A stretch of 38,961 nt of DNA from Bacteroidales bacterium (GCA_014860665.1 JACZJI010000135.1:1-38961), one strand, 5' to 3'; counted from the first letter of the stretch, positions 16,376 to 25,844 are shown. A program made the numbers and translations. Notes: generated by a model from the sequence alone, not told the origin.

Positions 16376-17392
16376 ATGAAACATCCAATTAAAATCTGTT
16401 TTGTAGGAAGTGGTGCTATTTCTACAGCCTTCGCTCAGGTTCTCAGTATGAGCAAAAAGCACCTGGTTGAAATCGTTTCTATCGAACCAGACGTAGTAGA
16501 TTCCATCAACAACGAACACGTAAACAATAAATATTTCCCAAGTATCAGGTTGCACGAAGGGATTACTGCCACGCGTGATCTGCATTCCCTGGAAAGTGCT
16601 GACATCATTTTTTTTGGAATCCCATCAACTGTGACAGTTGATTTTGTTGAGCTGAATAAGGACCTTTTTGATCCACAGACCATTTTGGTTAATTTGGCAA
16701 AAGGCTTTGGTAAAGAGGACAATACAATCCCTGAATGCATCGAGAAAATTCTTCCAAATCCTATCATCAGCTTCAAGGGACCTTCATTTGCACGAGAAAT
16801 CATCAATCTGGTACCTACAGGAATGACTGTGGCTTCCAAAAGCTCAAAATATTTTGATGTTTTTAAGGAATTGTTCGAAGGCACATCCATTTACCTTGAT
16901 TTCACCAATGACCTGGTTGGCACGGAATTGTCAAGCATTCTAAAAAATGTTTATGCCATTATTATTGGTATTGTCGATGCGCATTATAATTCACCTAACC
17001 TTCGCTCACTTGTTTTAACCAAAAGCATTAATGAAATGCGTTATTTACTTTCGCGATTTGGCGGTAAGGAAAGGACTGTTTTCAACTATTGTGGATTTGG
17101 TGATTTCAGTTTAACGGCGTTGAATGATATGAGTCGTAACAGAACACTTGGCCTTCTTATCGGAAAAGGATTTTTCACGGATTATATTTCGGAGAAGGTA
17201 GTTCTTGAAGGGAAAATAGCCACCAACACTTTCGTAGATAAAATTGCCCGCAAACGCAACATCAGAACCCAGGAACTGATGCTGAAAGAATTGTATCAGG
17301 TTTTCAATGATAAGAATTATGATATCACAAATTTTGTGAACCGTCTATTGGCCGCCAATCCAATTAAAGAAGATTTATTTACCTGGTTCTGA
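16376..17392 (+). CDS. gpsA: Divergent NAD(P)H-dependent glycerol-3-phosphate dehydrogenase (GpsA-like)
   Basis: 338 aa, two-domain dehydrogenase expected to reduce dihydroxyacetone phosphate to sn-glycerol-3-phosphate. The Rossmann motif is ICFVGSGAIS (about 6-15), unlike the usual G-x-G-x-W-G-T-A. Conserved catalytic elements remain: the NLAKGFGK lysine, ISFKGPSFAREI, the LKNVYAI lysine (about 197), GFGDFSLT, and SRNRTLGLLIGKG, which recognises the phosphate. Length is normal. The setting inside a glycosyltransferase cluster, and the altered cofactor loop, suggest a second copy serving an envelope polymer rather than the housekeeping enzyme; this is inference. Its last 18 bases overlap the convergent GT4 gene. 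Start ATG 16376 is preferred over TTG 16361. Confidence 0.85.
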   Translation: MKHPIKICFVGSGAISTAFAQVLSMSKKHLVEIVSIEPDVVDSINNEHVNNKYFPSIRLHEGITATRDLHSLESADIIFFGIPSTVTVDFVELNKDLFDPQTILVNLAKGFGKEDNTIPECIEKILPNPIISFKGPSFAREIINLVPTGMTVASKSSKYFDVFKELFEGTSIYLDFTNDLVGTELSSILKNVYAIIIGIVDAHYNSPNLRSLVLTKSINEMRYLLSRFGGKERTVFNYCGFGDFSLTALNDMSRNRTLGLLIGKGFFTDYISEKVVLEGKIATNTFVDKIARKRNIRTQELMLKELYQVFNDKNYDITNFVNRLLAANPIKEDLFTWF

Positions 17393-18697
17393 TTCCATTA
17401 TTTTATCTAAAACTCCAGCCATTTTTGAGGTCAGATTTTTACGCTCAAACTGCTGAACGTCTTTGTTTCTTGGAGTTACTTTTCCTGAAGAGAATTCATC
17501 AAATAATCTTAAGATTTCTGTCTTTAAATTTTCCGTTTCGTCAAAATCAAAAACAGAACCACTTTTTGTCAGGCGAATAACTTCAGCAGCATCTCCATCC
17601 GGTGGTCCAATGCAAATAATAGGACGTCCTGAAGCAAGGTATTCAAAAATTTTTCCGGTAAGGATAAGCTTTGAATTGGGTGTATTATTTATTAAAAGAA
17701 TGAGAACAGAAGCTTTCATTTGCTCTGCAATCACCTCCTGATGTGGCATATAATCAACTCGGTTCAAATAAGATTCCATTCCATGATTTCTCAATGAAGC
17801 CACAGCATCCATATCAATTTTGCCTACATTCTTAATCTCAAGTTTTTTGGCAAAATCACCATTTTCGGTGGCCAACTCATTAAGAACTTTCCAAAGATTT
17901 TCTGCATTCCTGGTCTTGGTCAGTGAACCAATATGCGCTAAAGTAAAATGATTCCTGTCGATCTCTATGTTTTGCTGAGGCATAGTATCCTCTTCATCAA
18001 AACCATTGGGAATTACCTCATATTCTCTATTTACAATTTCCTGAAATTCCCTTTTCATTCCCGGGCTGATAACCGTCACAGCATCTGCCTGTTCCAAAAC
18101 CATTTTCTCCAGTTTATGATGAAGTTTATCTGCCCTTGGTCCCAGTTTCAAAGCCTGATAATAATCGATGTTAGTCCACGGATCCCTGAAATCCGCAAGC
18201 CAGCGAATCCCCAACTTTTCTTTTAGATGAAGTCCAATCAGGTGCGTGCTATGTGGAGGACCTGTGGTGACAACAGCATCCACTTTGTGACTGATTAAGA
18301 ACTCCGACAATAGTTTTACCGAAGGTCTAATCCAGTATTTTCTGGCATCAGGAATAAACATATTTCCACGAATCCAGACTGCAATATTTTCCAGGAAATG
18401 GAATTTTCCCTTTTTCTCAGTAAGAAATGCAGTTTGAATTTTGTCTTCCTTTTTTCTTCCGGTAAACTGTTTATAGAAAGTATATGGCTCCCAGATTTTA
18501 TTACGGATAACCCGAATGTCCTTTGGCACCTCGTCAAGCAATGACAAATCCTCTGATGGAATCTCAGGATTGGACGGTGTAAAAACAATAGGCTCCCAAT
18601 CGAAACGCTTCAAATATTTGACAAATTTCAACCAACGCTGCACGCCTCCACCACCACTTGGAGGCCAATAATATGTTATGACAAGAACTTTCTTCAA
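17375..18697 (-). CDS. GT4-family glycosyltransferase (TTG start)
   Basis: 440 aa GT-B enzyme. The N-terminal YYWPPSGGGGVQRW (about 9-22) is the acceptor-side glycine loop of this subfamily. VDAVVTTGPPHSTHLIG and WLADFRDPW follow mid-protein, the linker VIPNGFDEED is near 231-240, and the C-terminal IFEYLASGRPIICIGPPDGD holds the donor-binding glutamate. The only plausible start is TTG 18697, because the first conserved motif begins only nine codons later and an in-frame stop lies seven codons upstream. An AAGGA sequence overlapping the YfhO stop serves as its ribosome binding site. Third gene of the DUF4834-YfhO-GT4 operon, 11 bases after YfhO. Confidence 0.9.
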   Translation of the reverse strand: MKKVLVITYYWPPSGGGGVQRWLKFVKYLKRFDWEPIVFTPSNPEIPSEDLSLLDEVPKDIRVIRNKIWEPYTFYKQFTGRKKEDKIQTAFLTEKKGKFHFLENIAVWIRGNMFIPDARKYWIRPSVKLLSEFLISHKVDAVVTTGPPHSTHLIGLHLKEKLGIRWLADFRDPWTNIDYYQALKLGPRADKLHHKLEKMVLEQADAVTVISPGMKREFQEIVNREYEVIPNGFDEEDTMPQQNIEIDRNHFTLAHIGSLTKTRNAENLWKVLNELATENGDFAKKLEIKNVGKIDMDAVASLRNHGMESYLNRVDYMPHQEVIAEQMKASVLILLINNTPNSKLILTGKIFEYLASGRPIICIGPPDGDAAEVIRLTKSGSVFDFDETENLKTEILRLFDEFSSGKVTPRNKDVQQFERKNLTSKMAGVLDKIMESEPGK

Positions 18698-18708
18698 AGC
18701 GACTTTCC

Positions 18709-21204
18709 TTATTCTTTATTTTTCAGAAAACGCCTTACTTCAATAACAATCACATAAATCAGGAGCAACAACAGAAGTCCGGAAAAGATGTATGAAAGCG
18801 TCTCCCCGATACTCCAGACTTTGGGTTGGAACTTAAATTCTATTGTGTGAATACCTGCCGGGACTACCATAGCACGCAACGCATAATCAGCTCTGAAATA
18901 GGGTACTTTCCCACCATCCAGATAAACATTCCATCCTTTGGGGTAATATATCTCAGAGAAAACAACAAGCTGTTGGGCCTTTGAATGAAAATCATATTTC
19001 AAATCATTCGGTTCGTACGAAACAAGTTTTATCTGGGCTGAGGCATCAACAGGAAATTTCTTTCCAATCAACTGATTTGAAAACTCACGATCAACTACTG
19101 CAACAGAATGCAAGTCTGTTTTTCCTAACGCCAGGATAGTAGAATCTGCATTTTTTTCAAGCTTATAATCATTTACCAGCCAGGCATTTCCAAAAGCATG
19201 AGTATTATAAATCGGTTCTGCATCAGGATTATAAATCAGGTATTTTGTATTCAACATGTTCACCACTTGTTGTTTTACCAAAGCCGAATCAATAGATTCC
19301 AGTGTCGGTTTTTCAGAAAGCACCTTTCTCATGTTGTCAATTTCCGGCGCAAGGTAATAGGTTATCAGATCCTGATAACGTTGCAACTTTGCACCATGAT
19401 AGCCTCCAATTGATTCATGATAATATGATGTACTGGCATCATTAAATACGTCTTTTGTCAAATCCACAACTCTATAATCCAAAGACTTATCTTTAAAAAT
19501 ATCTCTATCGGCTGTAGTTTCTGAAAAAGGAACCTCAGCTTTTCTTGCCATCTCAAAATTTGAGTTATTCAAATATCTCTGGTCAACACCAGTCATGTCT
19601 ACCAGCACCAATAATCCTATCATTAAAAGGAACCATTCCTTTTTTAATTTCCCTTTTACGAAAGCGTACATTGCCACAGCTGACGCTAGAATAAAGAACA
19701 AACTTCGGAGCGTATCCTGTCTGAAAATAGCCACACGCACATTTTGCAAACTGTCCATAAATGCCGTCACCTGAGCAGGATCATTGCTTAATTTCAGCAT
19801 ATTAAACTGGTGGAGTTCATATTGACTAAAGAAAGAGAAAAAGGTAGTTGGCATCAAATAGAACAACAAACTGAAACCTCCAGTCAATCCAAGTGCGATA
19901 TAAAAAAACTTCATTTTATCCAGAAGTAACTTCGGATTTTTCAAAATCTTATTCAAAGCCAAAACTCCTAGCAATGGAATAGTCAGCTCAGCAATGACCA
20001 AAATCATAGAAACTGCTCTAAACTTATTATAACCAGGCATATAGTCAATGAAAAAGTTCGTCAATCCCATGAAATTCTTACCCCATGATAAGAAAATCGC
20101 CAGCACCGTCGCCGCGAATAAAGCCCACTTCATGCGATCCTCAATCAGGAACATCCCCAAAACAAACAAGAAAACCATAATTGCACCAACATAAACCGGT
20201 CCAGCTGTTCCGGGCTGATTGCCCCAGTAAGAATTTTGCTGTGCAATGATCCTTTGGAAACCAGGATTTACATTGTCCATTGCACTATTGTCCATTCCGA
20301 TATAACCCGAAGCACCCCCTTTTACATCAGGAATCATCAGTGACCAGGTCTCCCCTATTCCATAACTCCAGGCTGTAATGTAATCACGATCTAATCCACC
20401 GGATTTATTATCTTGTTCGAAAGTAAGCACAGGTTTCCCACGCATACTATATTTCGAGTACTGATAAGTTCCCCATAAGCTTGTAATATTGGTTAAGATC
20501 GCAATAATAGCTGCGATGACAAGTACACCTGAAGCTTTCATAAACCTTGGAAACTGCTTTTCCCTCAAAGAATTTATAAGAGCATAGATACCATAAACCA
20601 AAACAAGAATTAAGAGATAATAGGTAATCTGAAGGTGCCCTGAAAGAATCTCCAATGCCAGGGCTATGGCCGTGAGCAATCCTCCTTTCCAATATTTTCC
20701 TCTGAAAGTCAGAATAATTCCCGCAAGCACAGGCGCCATATAACCAATAGCATGTGCCTTTGAAGTATGTCCAACTCCGAGAATTATAAAGAAGTAGGAC
20801 GACATCGCAAACGCAATGGCGCCCACAATACCAAGCCAGGGATCGACATCCAGAACCAGCAACAGAATAAAAAAACCTAAGAAATAAAGAAAAACCAGAT
20901 CAGCCGGACGAGGCAACCCAAGGCGTACAATCCGGTCCAGACTCATCATCAAATTTCCGGCGTAATCCACTGAAATTTGCCAGGCTGGCATTCCACCAAA
21001 CATTGAATTGGTCCATAAAGGCTCATGACCGGTTTTTGCTCTGAAGTCAACAATCTCCTGTGACATGCCTTTAAACATGGCTATATCATGCTGCTTCAAC
21101 ATCTTACCTTCAAATATAGGTGAAAAGTAGACCAACGTTATGGTCAAAAAAATAGCCAGTGCCATAATATATGGGAGAGGCTTTTTTAACAGGTTTTTAT
21201 TCAT
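18709..21204 (-). CDS. yfhO: YfhO-family membrane protein (putative GT-C fold)
   Basis: 831 aa with about 12 helices in the first 500 residues, a long extracytoplasmic C-terminal domain (about 530-795) and a final helix. The N-terminal loop after helix 1 carries an acidic pair region, HDIAMFKGMSQEI, then WTNSMFGGMPAWQ, which is characteristic of YfhO in Bacteroidota. In Bacillus a YfhO protein is needed for glycosylation of lipoteichoic acid, so a lipid-linked-sugar transferase role at the periplasmic face is plausible here, though unproved. Its start overlaps the DUF4834 gene by 8 bases and a GT4 gene follows after 11 bases. Confidence 0.92.
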   Translation of the reverse strand: MNKNLLKKPLPYIMALAIFLTITLVYFSPIFEGKMLKQHDIAMFKGMSQEIVDFRAKTGHEPLWTNSMFGGMPAWQISVDYAGNLMMSLDRIVRLGLPRPADLVFLYFLGFFILLLVLDVDPWLGIVGAIAFAMSSYFFIILGVGHTSKAHAIGYMAPVLAGIILTFRGKYWKGGLLTAIALALEILSGHLQITYYLLILVLVYGIYALINSLREKQFPRFMKASGVLVIAAIIAILTNITSLWGTYQYSKYSMRGKPVLTFEQDNKSGGLDRDYITAWSYGIGETWSLMIPDVKGGASGYIGMDNSAMDNVNPGFQRIIAQQNSYWGNQPGTAGPVYVGAIMVFLFVLGMFLIEDRMKWALFAATVLAIFLSWGKNFMGLTNFFIDYMPGYNKFRAVSMILVIAELTIPLLGVLALNKILKNPKLLLDKMKFFYIALGLTGGFSLLFYLMPTTFFSFFSQYELHQFNMLKLSNDPAQVTAFMDSLQNVRVAIFRQDTLRSLFFILASAVAMYAFVKGKLKKEWFLLMIGLLVLVDMTGVDQRYLNNSNFEMARKAEVPFSETTADRDIFKDKSLDYRVVDLTKDVFNDASTSYYHESIGGYHGAKLQRYQDLITYYLAPEIDNMRKVLSEKPTLESIDSALVKQQVVNMLNTKYLIYNPDAEPIYNTHAFGNAWLVNDYKLEKNADSTILALGKTDLHSVAVVDREFSNQLIGKKFPVDASAQIKLVSYEPNDLKYDFHSKAQQLVVFSEIYYPKGWNVYLDGGKVPYFRADYALRAMVVPAGIHTIEFKFQPKVWSIGETLSYIFSGLLLLLLIYVIVIEVRRFLKNKE

Positions 21205-21472
21205 CTTTATTTTCTTGATCGGGTTCTATTTCCTCAAAATCGACATATTCTCCGAAAAGGGCATCATCTTTTTTCTGGGCTTCGCTTTTCTCTTTTTTAA
21301 TATTTACTTCCCCATCTCCATTAACGTTTTCCGAATGGCCGTAATTATCAAAGTTTTTTTGTTGTTTTTTGATGAATCGCATGATAAGCCATGGCAATAC
21401 ATACTTGATTATCAGCTTTGTTCCATACCAAATTACCAATAATACAAAAACAAATCTAAGAAATTCAATCAT
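21197..21472 (-). CDS. DUF4834-family small membrane protein
   Basis: 91 aa. An N-terminal hydrophobic stretch (about residues 3-31, FLRFVFVLLVIWYGTKLIIK) is followed by a charged cytoplasmic tail with a Lys/Glu-rich end (EEIEPDQENKDE). The shape and position match the DUF4834 family that precedes yfhO in Bacteroidota. The stop overlaps the YfhO start by 8 bases (ATGAATAA), so translation is probably coupled. A -7-like TAATTTCG (21491-21498, minus strand) lies 19 bases upstream. Function unknown; an assembly partner for YfhO is the simplest reading. Confidence 0.8.
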   Translation of the reverse strand: MIEFLRFVFVLLVIWYGTKLIIKYVLPWLIMRFIKKQQKNFDNYGHSENVNGDGEVNIKKEKSEAQKKDDALFGEYVDFEEIEPDQENKDE

Positions 21473-21657
21473 TATTAAAATTTTACACTGCGAAATTATT
21501 GAAATTATTGGTAAAAAGGCATTTCATCACAAAACGATGCCATCTATAATTAGGGTATCGACCTTAAAAAATCTTAAAACAATAATTCAGGATTTTAAAA
21601 AAACAGAGTGCTTACATCCCAAATCAGTAAGTTACGCCGATTTTCATATAATCGAAA

Positions 21658-22479
21658 TTAAAAAGAAACTCCCACAACAAAATATACTTTTCCGGCCTGA
21701 GGATTTGTTATCAGAGAAGCCGAAAGAGGGAGTGAATATTTTTCCGTAATCGCAATACTTTTATGGGCCGTTAAACCAAGATTGACTATACCAAAACTAT
21801 CACCATAAAAGCCCTGCTCACCAATATAACCTGTCGCCGTGTTTGCTTTTTTCGGAGTCGTACAATTAAATCCCATAAATGAATTCAAAGAGACATCTTT
21901 TACTTTAAAGGCATATCCTAATTCTAAATATGTCGAATACTGGATCCCTTTTTTACTATTAAAATCAGAACTTTGCGGATTGTCGTTAATTCTGAAGGCA
22001 TCGGCGCCATAAAAATTTGTCGCAACCATAATTGTAAACGGAAAATCCTTTACGCCATTAAACGTTAGATTCCCCTCAAAAACATGACCCGTCACATTGC
22101 TTTTGTACTGAAAATAATTGTAATCGCCCCATTCAACCGGGAAAAAATAATCGGTCAAAGTCACTGTAAACAAGCTCTTCAAAAAAGACTGACTGATAAA
22201 CAAATCCAGCTCCTGCGACCGGTTCTGTCCGGCAGTGGAGAATGCACCCCAGGCACCAACTGTAAATCCACCACTATTTAAAGTCAGAGAAGGTTGTATA
22301 CTTGGAGAGTTTCCGCCGTATTCAGTTCCACGCCAAACGTAACGGCTCATCAAGTCTGCTCCGAAATTGATAGTAGCTTTTTCCTTTTTTGTCTTAACAC
22401 CAGGGTTTTCTGCTAAGGCAATGTTGAAATTAAAAGCAACGATAAAGGTTAATAATACAATTAAATAAAATTTCTTCAT
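21658..22479 (-). CDS. TorF-like putative outer-membrane porin
   Basis: 273 aa. Signal peptide with cleavage near ALA-E (about residue 22). The mature protein begins with a strand FGADLMSRYVWRGTEYG, the 'SRYVWRG' start seen in TorF-family putative porins, and continues as alternating beta strands to a C-terminal aromatic (YFVVGVSF), fitting an outer-membrane barrel of about 12 strands. The start used is ATG 22479; an in-frame TTG at 22485 exists. It is monocistronic, with no clear terminator. Transport substrate unknown. Confidence 0.82.
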   Translation of the reverse strand: MKKFYLIVLLTFIVAFNFNIALAENPGVKTKKEKATINFGADLMSRYVWRGTEYGGNSPSIQPSLTLNSGGFTVGAWGAFSTAGQNRSQELDLFISQSFLKSLFTVTLTDYFFPVEWGDYNYFQYKSNVTGHVFEGNLTFNGVKDFPFTIMVATNFYGADAFRINDNPQSSDFNSKKGIQYSTYLELGYAFKVKDVSLNSFMGFNCTTPKKANTATGYIGEQGFYGDSFGIVNLGLTAHKSIAITEKYSLPLSASLITNPQAGKVYFVVGVSF

Positions 22480-22860
22480 GGTCAATTAAATTTGTTATTA
22501 ATGTCCCCGATTTGTTTTATAATCCACTCAGAAATCCATGCAAATGAAAGAAATTCTTTGATTCCTTAAAAATATCTATTAATCGCAAATCCACAACAAA
22601 GTATTTGACATATGCTAAAAATCATTTTTTGCTAAATCATCAAATATTTGGCTTCATGATATTAAATAAAAGGTATTGTTATGAAGTGTCTAAAAGTGGA
22701 CAACGCTGCTATACAGAAAAAATTTAAAAAAAAAAGGATTACTGTAATAAATTGTATATATTTGTTTAAGATTAATGGTGTCGATCCAATTCTTGAGTTA
22801 TTAAGCAGCGGGCCAACAATTAATCAACAATTTTATTTTATTCATTTATTTTTTAAGGTC
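22480..22860. other. Intergenic region, 381 bp
   Basis: Divergent spacer between the TorF-like gene and the RRM gene. It is AT-rich, includes runs of A, and holds a candidate -7 for the RRM gene. A TACTTTG on the minus strand (22597-22603) is a poor -7 candidate for the TorF gene. An in-frame ATG at 22681 upstream of the RRM gene is not a believable start. Confidence 0.7.
22757..22764 (+). promoter_or_regulatory. Candidate -7 element for the RRM gene
   Basis: TATATTTG fits TAnnTTTG and would give a leader of about 90 bases before ATG 22861. No TTTG sits at the -33 distance. Confidence 0.4.
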
Positions 22861-23121
22861 ATGTCAAAAAAATTATTCGTTGGGAACATTGCCTGGAAAT
22901 CGACTGAAGACGATCTTCAATCGGTTTTTTCCCAACAAGGAGAAGTAGAAGATTTAATTATCTTAAAGGACAAGTTTACTAATCGTCCAAAAGGATTTGG
23001 TTTTGTAACTTACACTAACGCTGCAGATGCCGACAAAGCAATTTCTGAATTGAACGGATATAATCTTAACGGCAGAAATCTCGTAGTTAATGAAGCCAGA
23101 CCTCCTAAAAGGGATAGATAA
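22861..23121 (+). CDS. Single-RRM RNA-binding protein
   Basis: 86 aa, essentially one RNA recognition motif. RNP2 is LFVGNI (5-10) and RNP1 is KGFGFVTY (44-51), both with the aromatic residues that stack on RNA bases. A short basic tail (PPKRDR) ends the protein. Small RRM proteins of this size act as global RNA binders in Bacteroides (the RbpA/B/C group) in place of Hfq or ProQ; that role here is by analogy. The ATG at 22861 is chosen because the RRM begins right there, while the 60 codons upstream are low-complexity and conserve no domain. A clear terminator follows. Confidence 0.92.
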   Translation: MSKKLFVGNIAWKSTEDDLQSVFSQQGEVEDLIILKDKFTNRPKGFGFVTYTNAADADKAISELNGYNLNGRNLVVNEARPPKRDR

Positions 23122-23144
23122 AGTTTAGACTTTGTAATCAAAAC

Positions 23145-23177
23145 AAAAAAGCTCTTCCAAAAAGGAAGAGCTTTTTT
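23145..23177 (+). terminator. Rho-independent terminator, possibly bidirectional
   Basis: AAAAAAGCTCTTCC (23145-23158) pairs with GGAAGAGCTTTTTT (23164-23177) around a 5-base A loop. The flanking A6 and T6 make it usable from both sides: for the RRM gene on + and for the DUF5916 gene that ends at 23199 on -. Confidence 0.9.
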
Positions 23178-23198
23178 GTTTAATGACACTCACATTCT

Positions 23199-25844
23199 TT
23201 AAATCTTTATCCTATATGAGAATTTAACAAGGAAAATATTTGTAGGCTTTGTGTTAACCAAAGTAGTCCAATTATTTTTGAAATTAAAGTTACCTATCGT
23301 GTTTGAATCACTATTATTCTGTGACCATACAAGGTACAAAGTTGATCCCGGAACAAATTCCCACCTTAACACCATATTAGACCGAAATTCAACAACGCTG
23401 AAATCCGGATTGTCAACTGTCATAGTCGACCCCGGGTAAGCTGGGTCGTTAATCAAATACTGGTTATTTTCTGAATCATATTGAATTTGATTTCCGGTAT
23501 ACTTGTAAAACTGGCTTTCAAAATTCTTTTGATTAGGGTTTTGAACCCGTTTGTATCCATAAAATTTTGCTGAGAACAAAAACGGCTGCCCCCAATATTC
23601 AAGACTCAAATCAGGTGTAAACGAGAGGCTGACACGTAAATCTGCAGAAATCTGTTTTTGATTGATGCTTGACACAATATAGACATTCTGATTATTGACT
23701 TCCTGATCCGTTACGTAAATCAATCCATCACGTGACTGAGATAATGCCGGAGTGAGGGATAAATTCAGAAAACCTAATGGCTGATAATGAATTCTGAAAC
23801 TCAAAGAAGTAGAATTTCCAACATTCTGATAATAAACATTATCATTAAACGATAAGCTTAGAAAGACTTTTTTTCTGGAGTCTGTCGAAAATCCTAAATA
23901 ATAATTCCAGTATCCGGGTTTCTGGACTGCAGGGCCTCCTCTCAGCTCACTCCAGTCAAGATTAGCTCCATTGTGAGTTATACCAAATTCACCATACCAG
24001 TAATTTTTAAACTGCCCCCATGAAGACAGATTTTGTCCGGAAGAGGTATGTACTCCAGAGAAATTCCATCCTGACCATTCGCTCATGTTCATACCCACGC
24101 TCCTGAAAATACTGAAAGGTTCCCAGATATCATACTCAAGCCACGAAGATTCCTGAATCACATCTGTAGATTTTAAATAACCCTGATCATTTAATTCAAG
24201 CCCGGGACTTTCCATATAAGCCTGAACACCATAACGCCAATGCCCTTTTGCTATTTTCGAGAAATCTACACTTGCCGAAGTACCCTGTAGCAATCTTGCG
24301 GTACTATCTACCTTCCTCGAGGCTCCCGGACGTTGAAAATATCTCCGGGAATTTTCCTGCAAATCCGTTATTGCCTGTGTTCCTCCAACTACAGAACTAG
24401 CTATGATTTTGGCTGAGAGACGATAAGCATGATCTTTCCAGTAATTTCGAAAGTCAATTCCTCCTGTATATGCTCCACTTGGCAAAAAAAACAAACTACT
24501 ATCATGGATAAATCTATCAGTTGCCGTAAACATTCCACCTAAAATGGTATTCCCGTTTTTAAAGTCTTTTTGTAACCTGGCATTGAAATAATTAGTCATA
24601 GGTTCAACCGCAACTTTTGAACGTTTTCCAAGGCTATCAAGGCTAGCTGTCACTTTGCCAGTCAGAGCCTCCATAGCTCCTATTGACCATCCATTCCTTG
24701 TTTTCCCGGAAAGTTTAAATGCCCCTAAAATCTTTGTCACACCAGGAGACTTAATATATTCACCGCTATCTGCCAGGTCAGGATAATACTGTGGAGGTCT
24801 TCCTATTCGTCTTGAGTAAAATAAATTCTCCTCGCTGTTATCGTTACCTGCAATCAGAGGAAAATTAAAAATGCTGCTACCTTCTACAAAAAAGGGTCTT
24901 AGCTCAGTGAAATAGGTTTCAAATGCGGTAAGATTTACCTGTGATGGGTCAGCATCTACTTCACCGAAATCAGGATTTATGGTAAAATTTAAAGTCAGGT
25001 CATTGGTTACAGCTATAGTACCATCCAAACCAGCAGAGAATGCTCCGGTTCTTCCTGTAGCAAAGGGGTCACCTTCAATTCTTGGAGCAGTCATGAGTTT
25101 GCTCATAATGTAAGGAGTAATCGTGACTTCTTTTTTGGGTTTTATATTTTTAAGTCCAGTAAGCAATCCATAATGACTTTCAAAACCCGAAGCATCTTTT
25201 GCTATGGGTTGCCAGAAATCCTTCTCCTGCTTTCTGAAAATATTACGCACCACCTCCAGGCCCCAGGTCATGTCTGATTTCTTAGCAAACCTCAATTGAG
25301 ACAACGGAATTCTCATTTCAGCTACCCAACCTTCACTGTCTTTAGAAGTTTTTACATACCAAACCGGGTTCCAGGTATTATCTATATTACCGTTATCATC
25401 TGAAAATTTTCCGTCCAGTTTTACACCTGCTGCACTGACTATAAAACCAAAAGCTGTTCTTTTATCAAAATAGCTGTCGATTGAAACGCCGGCCCAATCG
25501 CCGTCAATATTATCTCTTCTGGTAAGCCGTTGGACAATTTTATTTGGTTCGGTATCGAAACAGCGAATAGCTACATAAAGATTGTTATTATCATATAATA
25601 TTTTGAACTCAGTTTTCTGAGAAGGTTTTTTCCCGTTATAAGGATCATATTGTCTAAAATCACCGGCCCAATTGCCTTCTGACCATGCCTTATCATTTAA
25701 TTTCCCATCAATAACCGGAGCTTTTCCTACAACTCTTTCTGCAACATAAGTTCTTACCTGTTGCTTATCCTGCGCCTTCAACACAAAGGAAATCATCATC
25801 AATCCCGTAAACAATGCAGCGAACACTTTATATCTATAACTCAT
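23199..25844 (-). CDS. CBM9-like / DUF5916 outer-membrane protein
   Basis: 881 aa. A signal peptide (cleavage near VLKAQ, about residue 25) precedes a CBM9-like beta-sandwich (about 35-225: PVIDGKLNDKAW, LYVAIRCFD, WVAEMRIPLSQLRF). The remainder is a DUF5916 region with many outer-membrane-like strands (e.g. TLNFTINPDFGEVDADPSQV, FFVEGSSIFNFP, FYSRRIGRPP) and a C-terminal strand ending KFSYRIKI. This combination is common in Bacteroidota and is predicted to form a large barrel with a surface or periplasmic sugar-binding-like domain. The physiological role is not established. A good promoter lies upstream and a shared terminator downstream. Confidence 0.92.
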   Translation of the reverse strand: MSYRYKVFAALFTGLMMISFVLKAQDKQQVRTYVAERVVGKAPVIDGKLNDKAWSEGNWAGDFRQYDPYNGKKPSQKTEFKILYDNNNLYVAIRCFDTEPNKIVQRLTRRDNIDGDWAGVSIDSYFDKRTAFGFIVSAAGVKLDGKFSDDNGNIDNTWNPVWYVKTSKDSEGWVAEMRIPLSQLRFAKKSDMTWGLEVVRNIFRKQEKDFWQPIAKDASGFESHYGLLTGLKNIKPKKEVTITPYIMSKLMTAPRIEGDPFATGRTGAFSAGLDGTIAVTNDLTLNFTINPDFGEVDADPSQVNLTAFETYFTELRPFFVEGSSIFNFPLIAGNDNSEENLFYSRRIGRPPQYYPDLADSGEYIKSPGVTKILGAFKLSGKTRNGWSIGAMEALTGKVTASLDSLGKRSKVAVEPMTNYFNARLQKDFKNGNTILGGMFTATDRFIHDSSLFFLPSGAYTGGIDFRNYWKDHAYRLSAKIIASSVVGGTQAITDLQENSRRYFQRPGASRKVDSTARLLQGTSASVDFSKIAKGHWRYGVQAYMESPGLELNDQGYLKSTDVIQESSWLEYDIWEPFSIFRSVGMNMSEWSGWNFSGVHTSSGQNLSSWGQFKNYWYGEFGITHNGANLDWSELRGGPAVQKPGYWNYYLGFSTDSRKKVFLSLSFNDNVYYQNVGNSTSLSFRIHYQPLGFLNLSLTPALSQSRDGLIYVTDQEVNNQNVYIVSSINQKQISADLRVSLSFTPDLSLEYWGQPFLFSAKFYGYKRVQNPNQKNFESQFYKYTGNQIQYDSENNQYLINDPAYPGSTMTVDNPDFSVVEFRSNMVLRWEFVPGSTLYLVWSQNNSDSNTIGNFNFKNNWTTLVNTKPTNIFLVKFSYRIKI

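Noticed and set aside
21611..21631. CTTAC-N11-GTAAG dyad after the TorF-like gene
   Set aside because: Five-base arms with no T-tract; too weak for a terminator and nothing else supports it.
22601..22620. TTGACA-like -35 box on + in the spacer before the RRM gene
   Set aside because: Bacteroidota primary sigma factors do not use TTGACA, and no matching -10 follows at 17 bases.
22681..22860. N-terminal extension of the RRM protein by 60 codons
   Set aside because: The RRM starts at ATG 22861, the extension is low-complexity and contains a likely -7 element, so it is leader RNA.
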